NCBI GenBank assembly: GCA_944388385.1
Contig: CALXIO010000007.1
Span: 1 to 64,000 of the forward strand
Direction: 5' to 3'
Length of the DNA: 64,000 bases
Source: an uncultured Ruminiclostridium sp.
GTDB taxonomy: Bacteria; Bacillota; Clostridia; Oscillospirales; Ruminococcaceae
The notes under the pieces are model-generated. The model was not told the origin of the DNA. It ran no database searches and saw only the letters and a list, made by a program, of their open reading frames with translations. The translations under genes were made by a program, and so were the position numbers. Positions 8,041-16,305 of this stretch are shown here, in pieces. The stretch's first letter is position 1, and each line of letters starts with the position of its first letter.

Positions 8041-8057
8041 CCGGACTTAAAGTCCGG
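8041..8057. terminator. Bidirectional terminator
   Basis: A CCGGACT-TAA-AGTCCGG hairpin with T and A tracts lies between the lipoprotein gene and spoIIIAH. Confidence 0.85.
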
Positions 8058-8069
8058 TTTTTCTTTTAT

Positions 8070-8636
8070 TCAGTTTACTTCAACTATCGTAATATCCTCG
8101 CCCTTATATTCAATTTCGGAAAGTAGGGCGGATTTTATCTGCGCCGCCTGAACAGGATCAAGACCGGGAGTCTTTACTATGATATTCGCCCCGGAATTAC
8201 TTAAATAGCAGATAACATCTTCAAAGCCCTGGGCTTTAAGCAGGGTTTCTATTTTGGTTTCAGCCTCCATCATATCAGACATGGCGACAGCGTCCTGCTG
8301 CATTACCGCCATTTCCTCCTTGGTTACATCTCCGCCGTTATAAAGGCTCTGTAAAAGCTGTGCCGCCTCCTCACGGCTTACCTTTCTGTCGAGCCTTGCC
8401 CCGGCAAAATAGTCATCCGTGTCGGATTGCTGTGTGATTTCGGCGGATGAAACCAGTTCATCTGCCTTTTCGGATACCAATACAGTATCTCCGTAATTTT
8501 CCCCGGTGGCTACCTCCGGGGATTTGTTATTGGATATTGCAAAGTTAGTAATAAGTCCTGCAACAAGCACAAGGCCAAGACCTGCTGTCACAAGATGCTT
8601 CTTTCTGATTATAAGATTTATTCTGGGAAATTTCAT
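8070..8636 (-). CDS. spoIIIAH: Stage III sporulation protein AH
   Basis: This 188-residue protein has an N-terminal anchor (HLVTAGLGLVLVAGLITNF). The intermembrane-space domain includes a helix with KVSREEAAQLLQ and the final ring-building fold FEDVICYLSNSGANIIVKTPGL. SpoIIIAH is made in the mother cell and binds forespore SpoIIQ to form the feeding-tube channel across the sporulation septum. It is the last gene of a complete spoIIIA operon with very tight spacing. Assignment rests on fold motifs and operon position. Confidence 0.9.
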   Translation of the reverse strand: MKFPRINLIIRKKHLVTAGLGLVLVAGLITNFAISNNKSPEVATGENYGDTVLVSEKADELVSSAEITQQSDTDDYFAGARLDRKVSREEAAQLLQSLYNGGDVTKEEMAVMQQDAVAMSDMMEAETKIETLLKAQGFEDVICYLSNSGANIIVKTPGLDPVQAAQIKSALLSEIEYKGEDITIVEVN

Positions 8637-8648
8637 AAATACACCTTC

Positions 8649-8981
8649 CTATGTGGTTATACAGATTTTTGAATAGGGTACATCAAGAGCTATGGATATT
8701 GCGGCGGTGATTTTTTCTCTGAGTCCATTTGTAACCGGGCATTTGCACACAATGGTAACACCCTTCACCGTGTAATTGTCATCAGCCAGCCTTATCATTA
8801 CATTTACCTCTGTATCCTTGCCTACCCCCTCCATGCTTGTTACAAGCTGAGCTATACGCTGTTCGGTAATGTTGGCAGGCTGACTGTTTTCTTCTCCCCC
8901 GGACAGGAATATAAGCACTATTGCCGCTATTCCTGCAACAAAGGCAATTTTTAAAAGAATACTGTTTTTATTATCCTTCAT
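8649..8981 (-). CDS. spoIIIAG: Stage III sporulation protein AG, short form
   Basis: This 110-residue protein has one membrane helix (IAFVAGIAAIVLIFLSGG) followed by MEGVGKDTEVNVMI and VKGVTIVCK...LREKITAAISIALDVP, the two halves of a ring-building motif. SpoIIIAG forms a large ring in the mother-cell membrane. Known Bacillus versions are about twice as long because of an insertion between the halves; that insertion is absent here. The gene is 12 bp from spoIIIAH and 4 bp from spoIIIAF, so it is part of the operon and not a remnant. Confidence 0.88.
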   Translation of the reverse strand: MKDNKNSILLKIAFVAGIAAIVLIFLSGGEENSQPANITEQRIAQLVTSMEGVGKDTEVNVMIRLADDNYTVKGVTIVCKCPVTNGLREKITAAISIALDVPYSKICITT

Positions 8982-8985
8982 AATT

Positions 8986-9459
8986 TTACTCCCTTATGTA
9001 AGCAGTAACAATAACCTCATCACCTGCCCTTTTTCTTATCTCATTTTCTGCTCTTTGTACCGTTTCGGCTTTTGTTTCTTTACTGAACACAAGCTCTATA
9101 TCACTAATAGATATGCTGTAATTTTCATCAATATTCACTTTTAGCTTAATTTCATCGGGATAAATAGAAAGGCTGTGAAGATAATTTTCTATTTCATCCT
9201 CCCCTGCCTTTACTGCGGTAGCCTCGGTTATTGCATATAGCCTTCCTGACATATCGGGAATTGCTATATTCTCAGTTTCAAGCTTTATATCACTTAAATC
9301 TATTGCCCTTACCGAGGATAAAATTGCTATTGTAAATACAAGGGATATAATAAAGGAAAGCTGGGTTTTGGTTTTTCCCTCCGGGATAATCATTCTTAGA
9401 ATACCTACCGCTACCGCTATTGTGCATATAAGCAATACTGTTTGTTTTATATCTGTCAT
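8986..9459 (-). CDS. spoIIIAF: Stage III sporulation protein AF
   Basis: The true start is ATG 9459, overlapping the spoIIIAE stop as ATGA; a longer ORF to 9615 is only an extension into spoIIIAE. The 157-residue protein has two N-terminal membrane helices (TVLLICTIAVAVGILRMIIP and LSFIISLVFTIAILSSV). A soluble domain follows with IKLKVNIDENYSISISDIEL, matching SpoIIIAF, a ring-building-motif member of the channel complex. Confidence 0.9.
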   Translation of the reverse strand: MTDIKQTVLLICTIAVAVGILRMIIPEGKTKTQLSFIISLVFTIAILSSVRAIDLSDIKLETENIAIPDMSGRLYAITEATAVKAGEDEIENYLHSLSIYPDEIKLKVNIDENYSISISDIELVFSKETKAETVQRAENEIRKRAGDEVIVTAYIRE

Positions 9460-10556
9460 ATCATACTCACCATAAAAAGCATTAAGGATAAAGACACCAC
9501 CGTCATCAATAAAAAGCAGGCAAGCATGGCAAGAATAACCGACATTACCCCCTCTGCGCTTTTTATTACTGTGCCCTCGGGTCCTGTGCCGAAGGTATCT
9601 GAAAGCCCGCCGCAAAATGACAGGGCAAGCTTATATAAAAGACATTCTATAAGGGGTGGGATCACTATTACTGCACCTGATATAATACCGAAGGTACCGA
9701 AATTATTTCTTATTATTGCAAGGCCGCCTTGCATTGTCTGTAATGAATCGGAAATTGCCCCTCCCACAAAGGGAACTGCATTTGATACAGTAAATCGGAC
9801 TGTTTTAAGTCCTATGCTGTCAGATGGCAGAGTGATAAAGCTCTGTATTCCCAAAAGGGCTACAAATACAGTCATCATAAAGCCCATGGCAAATATAAGT
9901 ATTTTCTTTGCCGCCGCGGACAGCTTATCTATTGCTATGCTGTTATCAACCGCTGAGGCAAGGCTCATGGCGGTAATACAGATACACACCGGCATTATGA
10001 TATTAAGGCATATCTGCATAAAAAGCTGAATTGCTGTCATTATTACCATATTCATGGCCGCCCCGAAGGTAACATTTCCTCCCATGGTAACCATTCCTGC
10101 AAAGCCGGGTATAAAGCCGGATACAAATACCCCTGCGCTGTCAAGGGTGGTTTTTGCGCTGTTTATGGCGTTTATTATACTGCCGGTTATTACCGCTGAA
10201 GAAATAAGCAGGGTTATTATATCAAATACATAACCTGCCCTGCCCTTTACAGCATCCGATAATGTCCTTGCCATTGAGGATAAAAGTATCACTATACATA
10301 ATGAGCAAAGCATTGTAAAGGGGGCTTTTCCCCTTTCGGCAACAGTATTTATAAGCACCGGGATAAGCCTTTCTATACTAAGGCTGTCCGGGTTTATTTC
10401 ATCCCGTGTTATGCCGAAATCCGAAAGGCTGTCCTCTGTATCCCCGGGGAGGGTTATATTTATATCCTCTGTTATACTTCCCATATCCTCGCTGTAACAG
10501 GTAATGCTGAGGGAAAGCATAATCACCGCTGTTACAAGTATTTTTATAAGCCTCAT
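9456..10556 (-). CDS. spoIIIAE: Stage III sporulation protein AE
   Basis: Starting at ATG 10556 gives 366 residues, beginning with a signal-like segment (MRLIKILVTAVIMLSLS). Several membrane helices follow, with motifs usual for SpoIIIAE such as GFIPGFAGMVTMGGNVTFGA and VPFVGGAISDSLQTMQGG. It is the polytopic core of the SpoIIIA secretion-like complex. ATGA overlaps couple it to spoIIIAD upstream and spoIIIAF downstream. Confidence 0.92.
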   Translation of the reverse strand: MRLIKILVTAVIMLSLSITCYSEDMGSITEDINITLPGDTEDSLSDFGITRDEINPDSLSIERLIPVLINTVAERGKAPFTMLCSLCIVILLSSMARTLSDAVKGRAGYVFDIITLLISSAVITGSIINAINSAKTTLDSAGVFVSGFIPGFAGMVTMGGNVTFGAAMNMVIMTAIQLFMQICLNIIMPVCICITAMSLASAVDNSIAIDKLSAAAKKILIFAMGFMMTVFVALLGIQSFITLPSDSIGLKTVRFTVSNAVPFVGGAISDSLQTMQGGLAIIRNNFGTFGIISGAVIVIPPLIECLLYKLALSFCGGLSDTFGTGPEGTVIKSAEGVMSVILAMLACFLLMTVVSLSLMLFMVSMI

Positions 10557-10939
10557 TGTAAAAGTCCTCTTATCATATCCATAAGCCGGGTAAAAAGGGG
10601 TAGGGCTATAAGAGTAAGGGCGCATTTTCCGGCAAATTCTATTTTGCCTGCTATTGCCCTTTCCCCTGCATCCTCACAGCTTTCTGCCGCAAGCCTTGTA
10701 ATATAGCATATTGCAAGTGCCTTTGTAAGAATATCCCCGTAGCTTTCCATACCGCTTGTATTGTCGATTCCCTCTGTTACAGCGGATATTACCGGGGATA
10801 TTGCGGTAAGGGCGGCCTTTAGTATAAACATACCTGCAATAAGGGAAATGCACATACTGTATTCCGGCCGATGCTGTTTTAATACCACCGATAACAATGC
10901 CCCTATTATACCCACTCCCACATATACCGCAACATTCAT
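10553..10939 (-). CDS. spoIIIAD: Stage III sporulation protein AD
   Basis: This 128-residue membrane protein (IIGALLSVVLKQHRPEYSMC, ending TLIALPLFTRLMDMIRGLL) matches the SpoIIIAD family. It is 12 bp downstream of spoIIIAC, its smaller paralogue, and overlaps spoIIIAE by four bases. It is a component of the sporulation channel. Confidence 0.92.
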   Translation of the reverse strand: MNVAVYVGVGIIGALLSVVLKQHRPEYSMCISLIAGMFILKAALTAISPVISAVTEGIDNTSGMESYGDILTKALAICYITRLAAESCEDAGERAIAGKIEFAGKCALTLIALPLFTRLMDMIRGLLQ

Positions 10940-10951
10940 AATATACCGTCC

Positions 10952-11146
10952 TTATAAATTAAATACATCCTTTATTGTATCGAATAATGCACTTATTTCG
11001 GTGACTATCATCATAAGCACCACCACAAGCCCTGCTATGGTGGTCATCATAGCCTGCTCTTCTCTGCCTGAACGCTGAAGCAGTTGATTTAATACCGCCA
11101 CCACTATTCCTATTGCCGCTATTTTAAAAATCAGATCTACATTCAT
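10952..11146 (-). CDS. spoIIIAC: Stage III sporulation protein AC
   Basis: This 64-residue protein has two membrane helices (DLIFKIAAIGIVVAVLNQLL and MTTIAGLVVVLMMIVTEIS). Length and sequence fit SpoIIIAC, the smallest member of the complex. It lies 8 bp after spoIIIAB. Confidence 0.92.
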   Translation of the reverse strand: MNVDLIFKIAAIGIVVAVLNQLLQRSGREEQAMMTTIAGLVVVLMMIVTEISALFDTIKDVFNL

Positions 11147-11154
11147 ATAAGCTC

Positions 11155-11649
11155 CTATACAAGTGCTATACCAAATGCCGCACCTATAAGTATTCCTAAG
11201 GTTCTTGAAAGTCTGCCCTTTGACTGTCTTTTTTCTTCTGCCTCTTTTATCTGCTTTTCCAGTCTTTGTGCCGTAAGGCTTATTATAGATAATTCCCCCG
11301 GGGTATCGCTTTTTCCCAGCTTATCCGAAAGGGAGGATAAAAGCTCCTTGTCGGATTTTATAAGCCCCTCGCTTTTATTTACCGTATCAGAAAGGCAAGC
11401 GGAAAATTTACCCGGGTCAGAGGCACAAATATATAAATCCTCGGTTATTATGGGGCTGTATTTTTCATGAAGTCTTTTAAAAAGCTCCTCCAGACTTAAA
11501 TGGTTATAGCGTATGTATATCTCCATATCCGAAAGCATTTCACGGTACATATTAAGGGTTTTTACCCTTTTTTGATACCCGTAGGAAAAGTACAGCCCCA
11601 CAAGAGTACCGCAAAGCGTACAAAGTGAGAATATAAGAAGCTCGGTCAT
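11155..11649 (-). CDS. spoIIIAB: Stage III sporulation protein AB
   Basis: Starting at ATG 11649, coupled to the spoIIIAA stop by ATGA, gives 164 residues. An N-terminal helix (LLIFSLCTLCGTLVGLYFSY) and a C-terminal helix (LSRTLGILIGAAFGIALV) bracket a helical cytoplasmic domain. This resembles GspF-like SpoIIIAB, which probably couples the SpoIIIAA ATPase to the membrane complex. Confidence 0.9.
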   Translation of the reverse strand: MTELLIFSLCTLCGTLVGLYFSYGYQKRVKTLNMYREMLSDMEIYIRYNHLSLEELFKRLHEKYSPIITEDLYICASDPGKFSACLSDTVNKSEGLIKSDKELLSSLSDKLGKSDTPGELSIISLTAQRLEKQIKEAEEKRQSKGRLSRTLGILIGAAFGIALV

Positions 11650-12548
11650 ATATACTCCTTTCGCTTTAGCTGTTCTTTGGTGTAAATGCTGTAGGCTGTG
11701 CCGGGATTTCCCTTTAAATAAACTATATGGCTTATATTTCCCCCGGTGATTATCTCCCATAGCCCCTTGTCCTTTGTAAGGGCAGAAATATCATGTATAT
11801 GGCAAGTACAGATAATTCCCACACCGCAGTTAATACAGGTCTTTAGCCCCTTTATATCAAAGCCCAGCTCGTCCATGGCTATATAGTCAGGGGACATGGT
11901 GCGTACCCCGTAGCCTATTCCGTCGTTTTTATAAAAGCCTGTCAGCACATCCGTCATTTCCCCCACATCAAGGGCAGGTATGCCCTTGGAAACAGAGGCT
12001 ATCTCATACCGTTCATCTATGAGGGTTATTTTATACTCTGATGAAATACACCGTATAAGCTCCCTTAAAAGTGAGGTTTTACCTGTAAGGGGCTTCCCTG
12101 CTATAAGAAGGCCCGTGGGGGGATTGTCTGAGAAAAACAAGGGGGTGATTTTATCTGCTATTCCCCTATGCTCCCTTGCTATGCGGATATTTATTGAGCT
12201 TATGTTTTTAATGGCGGTAATTTTGCCCTCGGTATATACCGCCGTTCCGCAAAGTCCTGCCCTATGCCCCTTATCAAGGGTAAGAAAGCCGTTTGCTATT
12301 TCCTTTTCGTAGCTGTGTACCGAATTTCTGCAAAAGGTAGCAACGCATCTTTCAAGCTCCTCATTTGTTACCCGGTGGGGTAATGTGATACTGCCCTTGT
12401 CCAGCATTATTCTTATCTGCCCACCGCACCTGAGCCTTATTTCATAGGCTCTTTGCTTTATAAAGGGGTTTACTGTAATAAGCGCCGGGAATATATCGGT
12501 TATCCCCTTTATTGCGCTGTCAAAGGGGGATTTTCTTGCTTCTATCAT
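11646..12548 (-). CDS. spoIIIAA: Stage III sporulation protein AA (ATPase)
   Basis: The start is ATG 12548 with GGTGAT upstream, giving 300 residues; longer ORF extensions are not supported. It contains a P-loop (IAGKPLTGKTSLLREL), a Walker B strand (ITLIDERYEIA), and RTMSPDYIAMDELG followed by CTCHIHDI, as in SpoIIIAA/GspE-like ATPases. It is the motor of the sporulation channel and the first gene of the eight-gene operon, expected to be read by sigma-E; a sigma-E promoter was not identified. Confidence 0.92.
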   Translation of the reverse strand: MIEARKSPFDSAIKGITDIFPALITVNPFIKQRAYEIRLRCGGQIRIMLDKGSITLPHRVTNEELERCVATFCRNSVHSYEKEIANGFLTLDKGHRAGLCGTAVYTEGKITAIKNISSINIRIAREHRGIADKITPLFFSDNPPTGLLIAGKPLTGKTSLLRELIRCISSEYKITLIDERYEIASVSKGIPALDVGEMTDVLTGFYKNDGIGYGVRTMSPDYIAMDELGFDIKGLKTCINCGVGIICTCHIHDISALTKDKGLWEIITGGNISHIVYLKGNPGTAYSIYTKEQLKRKEYI

Positions 12549-12623
12549 TTTTACATCACCTTTCCTTGCCTGTCCCTTTTTCACAAGTATATGAGCCGGA
12601 AATTTTTTATAGAACAAAAAAAT

Positions 12624-12644
12624 AAGCCGACATAAAGTCGGCTT
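12624..12644 (-). terminator. Terminator of the sugar ABC operon
   Basis: AAGCCGAC and GTCGGCTT form a hairpin followed on the minus strand by a run of seven T. It lies between the permease gene and spoIIIAA. Confidence 0.8.
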
Positions 12645-12661
12645 AGAATATGTCCCCGGTA

Positions 12662-13555
12662 TCATTGCTTTACAGAGCCTGATACAAGGTTTGAATATAT
12701 GGATTTCTGCATTGACAAAAATACTATAAGAGTGGGAATTATACAGATTATAATTCCTGCAAAGATTATCTCCCATTTTGAGCCATAGGGGCCTATAAAC
12801 TTATACAGGGCTGTTGATACCACCTCAAGTCCGTCGCTTGGCATATAAAGGTTTGCGGTGTAAAAGTCATTGTAAATGCTTACAAACTTTATAACAAGGA
12901 CAGTAGCTATTGCAGGCTTTAGCATGGGGAGAATTATGCTCCAGTATACTCTCGGATAGGAGCAGCCGTCAAGTATGGCACTTTCATCAAGGGATACGGA
13001 AATATTTTCAAGGAACTGAATAAAGATGTAGATTGAAATAATATCCGTACCGATATAAAGAATAATGGGAGCCGCTAAGGTATCATAAAGGTGAAGTGAA
13101 TGTACCACCTGGAATACGGTTACCTGCATTGAAATATTGGGAAGCAGGGCTACCAGTAAAAATATACCCTTTACAAGCTTTGTAAAAAGCATTTTAAAGC
13201 GCTGTACCACAAAGGCGGTCATAGTGCCTGTAAGAATAGTGCCAAAGCAGGAAAATACCATTATGATAGCGGTATTGAAAAGTCCTTTTAACACATTACC
13301 CTGAATAAAGGCGGTTTTGAAGTTTTCAAACTCAAAGGTGGAGGGAAGGTCAAATGCACCTGAGGATAAAAATTCCGTATGGGATTTTACAGAGCCTAAA
13401 ATTACCACCACAAGTGGCAATAATACCATAAGGCAGGCGGCAACAAGAACTGCATATTTCATTATGTTGAATATTATCTTTACTGCCTTTGGAGTTTCCC
13501 TGAACTTATATTCGCTTAAATCTGTCTTTTTGATTTCGGAAATATTGTTCTCCAT
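12662..13555 (-). CDS. Sugar-type ABC permease (MalG-like)
   Basis: This 297-residue protein has six predicted membrane helices and the EAA loop region DESAILDGCSYPRVYWSIILP, typical of MalG/UgpE-type permeases of CUT1 carbohydrate importers. It follows the MalF-like gene by 4 bp. No ATPase gene is in this operon, so a shared MsmK-type ATPase elsewhere probably energises it. The substrate cannot be told from sequence. Confidence 0.88.
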   Translation of the reverse strand: MENNISEIKKTDLSEYKFRETPKAVKIIFNIMKYAVLVAACLMVLLPLVVVILGSVKSHTEFLSSGAFDLPSTFEFENFKTAFIQGNVLKGLFNTAIIMVFSCFGTILTGTMTAFVVQRFKMLFTKLVKGIFLLVALLPNISMQVTVFQVVHSLHLYDTLAAPIILYIGTDIISIYIFIQFLENISVSLDESAILDGCSYPRVYWSIILPMLKPAIATVLVIKFVSIYNDFYTANLYMPSDGLEVVSTALYKFIGPYGSKWEIIFAGIIICIIPTLIVFLSMQKSIYSNLVSGSVKQ

Positions 13556-13559
13556 TCCC

Positions 13560-14474
13560 TTACCTCTCTTCCTTAAAGAATACCTTCTGAATAATGGTTA
13601 TGATTATAATAATTATCAGAAGTATAATCGCCATAGCAGAGGCAAGTCCTATCTTCTGATATACAAAGCCTGTGTCTATGGTCTTTATAACAAAGGTGCT
13701 GGTGTCAAACTTACCGCCGGTTATAATATAGGGGATTTCAAATACCGATGCCGCACCCTTGATAGCTAAGATAAGCTGAAGGGCAACTATGCTTCTTATA
13801 CCGGGGAAAATAATGTACCAGAAGCGCTGCCATGAATTAGCGCCGTCAAGATCCGCCGCCTCGTAAATATCCGGTGAAATGGACTGTATAGCACCGATAA
13901 ACATAAGAATATCAAAGCCGATATATCTCCATACCGATGCAAATACAAGACACCAGTTATTAAGGCTTGTATCCGAAAGCCATCTTATGGGGTCTGCACC
14001 GAAAAGGGATAATACGGTGTTTAACGTACCTGCGTCATCACCCTTGAAAAATCTCTGGAAGATAAGGGCAACCGCAACACCGTTCATAAGATAGGGGAAG
14101 AAGATAATTCCCTTGAATAAGCCTGCCATTCTTATCTTTGAGCAAAGAATGGTGGCGATAAATAACGCAAGGCTAAGCTGAATAAATGAGCCTGCAAAGT
14201 AGTAAAGGCTGTTTACAAGTGTCTTTAAGTAGGAAGGGTCAGTAAAGAGTGTTTCATAATTCTGAAAGCCTACCCATTCCACATTAAGTCCCAGCTGATC
14301 CCTTGACTGAAAGCTGAATATAAACATATTCACCGCCGGTATAAGGGTAAACAGCACAAGAAGAATAAGAGGTACCAGCAAAAATAAGCCTGTGGTAAGG
14401 TATTTTTGTCCGGTATAGCCACGAAGCCATTGTGAAAAGCTCCGTTTCTGAGGTATCGAATTGACAGTTGCCAT
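13560..14474 (-). CDS. Sugar-type ABC permease (MalF-like)
   Basis: This 304-residue protein has an N-terminal helix (LFLLVPLILLVLFTLIPAV) and the EAA loop YEAADLDGANSWQRFWYIIFP, typical of the MalF/UgpA side of CUT1 importers. It is separated from the binding-protein gene by 124 bp that carry a strong hairpin. Confidence 0.88.
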   Translation of the reverse strand: MATVNSIPQKRSFSQWLRGYTGQKYLTTGLFLLVPLILLVLFTLIPAVNMFIFSFQSRDQLGLNVEWVGFQNYETLFTDPSYLKTLVNSLYYFAGSFIQLSLALFIATILCSKIRMAGLFKGIIFFPYLMNGVAVALIFQRFFKGDDAGTLNTVLSLFGADPIRWLSDTSLNNWCLVFASVWRYIGFDILMFIGAIQSISPDIYEAADLDGANSWQRFWYIIFPGIRSIVALQLILAIKGAASVFEIPYIITGGKFDTSTFVIKTIDTGFVYQKIGLASAMAIILLIIIIIITIIQKVFFKEER

Positions 14475-14518
14475 ATCCTTATTTCCTTTCGTTTTATTGG
14501 AATATAAAACCCCTATTA

Positions 14519-14558
14519 AAGCTAATTCGGAAAGGTGTTACCCTCTCCGAATTGGCTT
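14519..14558 (-). other. Intercistronic hairpin between binding protein and permeases
   Basis: AAGCTAATTCGG and CCGAATTGGCTT form a 12-bp stem with one mismatch, extended inward by further pairs. There is no T tract on the minus strand. Such hairpins usually protect the upstream mRNA so that binding protein is made in excess over permease. Confidence 0.6.
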
Positions 14559-14598
14559 GTGTTTGGAGTTCTATGAAGAAAAAATCGATAGCTTATTA

Positions 14599-15996
14599 TC
14601 AGCCCTGAGCCTCAATATACTTTGTGAGGTCAGCGTCATTATCACGGGCATTTGCCCACTTCTGATTTACTTCGTCAATGATAGCCTTGAAGCCCTCATC
14701 ACCCTTGCCCTGGAAAGCGGCCTCAGCAAGTCTTAACTTGAAGTTAGCGGCATCACCGCCGTAGATACCTGTTTCAGAGGACTTATCTATGTTATTCCAT
14801 ACGCCTACAAGACCCTCGGGTGCTGCGTTTGCCACAAAGAGCTCACAATCAGCAAATGCTTCAAGGTAGTCAGGCATTTCGCTTCCTGCTAATGTACAGA
14901 TACCGCCTTCCTTCTGAGCAAAGCCGGATTCTGCTATAAACCATTCAATATACTGCTTACCGAGCTTCTTTACATCATCAGCGCTGTTCTTGTTTACTGC
15001 AAGTGCGTAGTCGGAAGAGGACTGTGCGTACTGCTTTCCGTCCTTTGTAAAGGGAGCAGGCATATAACCTATATCATCAGCATTATCTCCTGCAAGCTCC
15101 TTGAACTGAGATACAGCCCATGAGCCCATTGTCATGGTAGCTACTTCACCTGTACCGATAAGTACCTTTGAGCCCTCCCAGTCGGATGTCATGGGGTCGG
15201 ATTCAATAAGTGACGCATCGGAAAATACATCATACATAAGCTTATATACATTGTAGATAGCATCCCCTTCAACAAAGAGGTCTTCCTTGTTTACAAGCTT
15301 ATCTGTTTCGTAGTTGGGGTTACCTGAAGCGGAAATATAAAGTCCTGACCACTGGTCAAGAGTCCAGCTTGCTTCCTTGTAGTTTGTGTAGTAAGGAATA
15401 GTATCAGGGAACTTTTCCTTGATCTTCTTTAAGCATTCGATAAATTCCTCGGGAGTCTTAGGTAATTCTGTAATACCTGCTTCGCTCCAGATTCTCTTAT
15501 TGTAGCAAATACCACCGTTTACTGAGCCTAAGTGTGCAAGGCCGTAAACTGTGTTGTCGATCATCTTCTGATCTGCCCAGAGGTACTTTTCCTTAAGCTC
15601 ATCATAAGAGCCAAGGGGCTCAAAGTAGTTGCCAAGGTCGGTAATCTTTACGGTATTGGGAATCATAAGAACATCGCCGTAGTCCTTAGTGTTCATCATT
15701 GTGGAAACGCTTCCCTCATAATCCTTGAATGCCTGATATTCAACTGTGCAGTTGTACTTTTCTTCAAAAGCGTCTGTCATAGCGTCAAGTGAGCCGTCAT
15801 CCTTACGGTCTGTACGATGTGTAAGCACCTTTAATGTAAGCTTTTCGCCGCTTGTTGAATTTGGGTTGTCGGTTGATGAAGCGCCGGATGTGTTGCCGGA
15901 TTCGTCGGATGTGGTGCTTGTTGTGTCGTTGCAGGCTGACATTGAAATTGTTGTTGCCGCAACAAGTACACCTGCTAATACTTTCTTAAAATTCAT
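14599..15996 (-). CDS. Carbohydrate ABC transporter binding lipoprotein
   Basis: This 465-residue protein has a lipoprotein signal (TTISMSACNDTTS), then a Ser/Thr/Asn-rich spacer and an SBP family 1 fold. Recognisable parts include LTLKVLTHRTDRKDD, a MNTKDYGDVLMIPN segment, VYGLAHLGSVNGGICYNKRIW and GEVATMTMGSWAV. It captures a sugar for the two permeases downstream. Which sugar is not known. Transcription starts from a promoter whose start region holds a long palindrome. Confidence 0.88.
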   Translation of the reverse strand: MNFKKVLAGVLVAATTISMSACNDTTSTTSDESGNTSGASSTDNPNSTSGEKLTLKVLTHRTDRKDDGSLDAMTDAFEEKYNCTVEYQAFKDYEGSVSTMMNTKDYGDVLMIPNTVKITDLGNYFEPLGSYDELKEKYLWADQKMIDNTVYGLAHLGSVNGGICYNKRIWSEAGITELPKTPEEFIECLKKIKEKFPDTIPYYTNYKEASWTLDQWSGLYISASGNPNYETDKLVNKEDLFVEGDAIYNVYKLMYDVFSDASLIESDPMTSDWEGSKVLIGTGEVATMTMGSWAVSQFKELAGDNADDIGYMPAPFTKDGKQYAQSSSDYALAVNKNSADDVKKLGKQYIEWFIAESGFAQKEGGICTLAGSEMPDYLEAFADCELFVANAAPEGLVGVWNNIDKSSETGIYGGDAANFKLRLAEAAFQGKGDEGFKAIIDEVNQKWANARDNDADLTKYIEAQG

Positions 15997-16031
15997 TGTT
16001 TTCCTCCTATTTGTGAGCTTAAATTACCTGC

Positions 16032-16066
16032 TTTAAGTAAAATTTCGCTCGTTAATTTCACTTAAA
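16032..16066. promoter_or_regulatory. Palindromic operator of the sugar ABC operon
   Basis: TTTAAGTAAAATT and AATTTCACTTAAA are 13-base arms matching at 12 positions, nine bases apart. The site abuts the -10 element and covers the expected transcription start, so a bound repressor would block initiation. No regulator gene is adjacent. Confidence 0.6.
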
Positions 16067-16094
16067 ATTATACTGAAATTCAACTAAAAGTCAA
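16067..16094 (-). promoter_or_regulatory. Promoter of the sugar ABC operon
   Basis: TTGACT (16089-16094), 16 bp and TATAAT (16067-16072) on the minus strand. Confidence 0.7.
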
Positions 16095-16266
16095 TAGTTT
16101 AAAGTTAATTTCGTTAATGTCAGATAAATTTGAGTGAGTATCTTGTTAATATTATCTATATATGTTTGTTACTTAGCAAAAATTCTCATATTTTTTAAGT
16201 AAATTATAAGTAATTCAGTCTTTTACATTTTCATATAATTAAAGTAAATTTTTGGGAGAAATAAAA

Positions 16267-16288
16267 AAGGAGAGCCGAAGCTCTCCTT
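16267..16288 (-). terminator. Terminator after nrdD
   Basis: AAGGAGAGC/GCTCTCCTT hairpin followed by a T run on the minus strand, starting 18 bases after the nrdD stop. The short gap leaves no room for a missing C-terminal exon-like piece. Confidence 0.85.
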
Positions 16289-16305
16289 GATATTATTTAA
16301 TTTTA

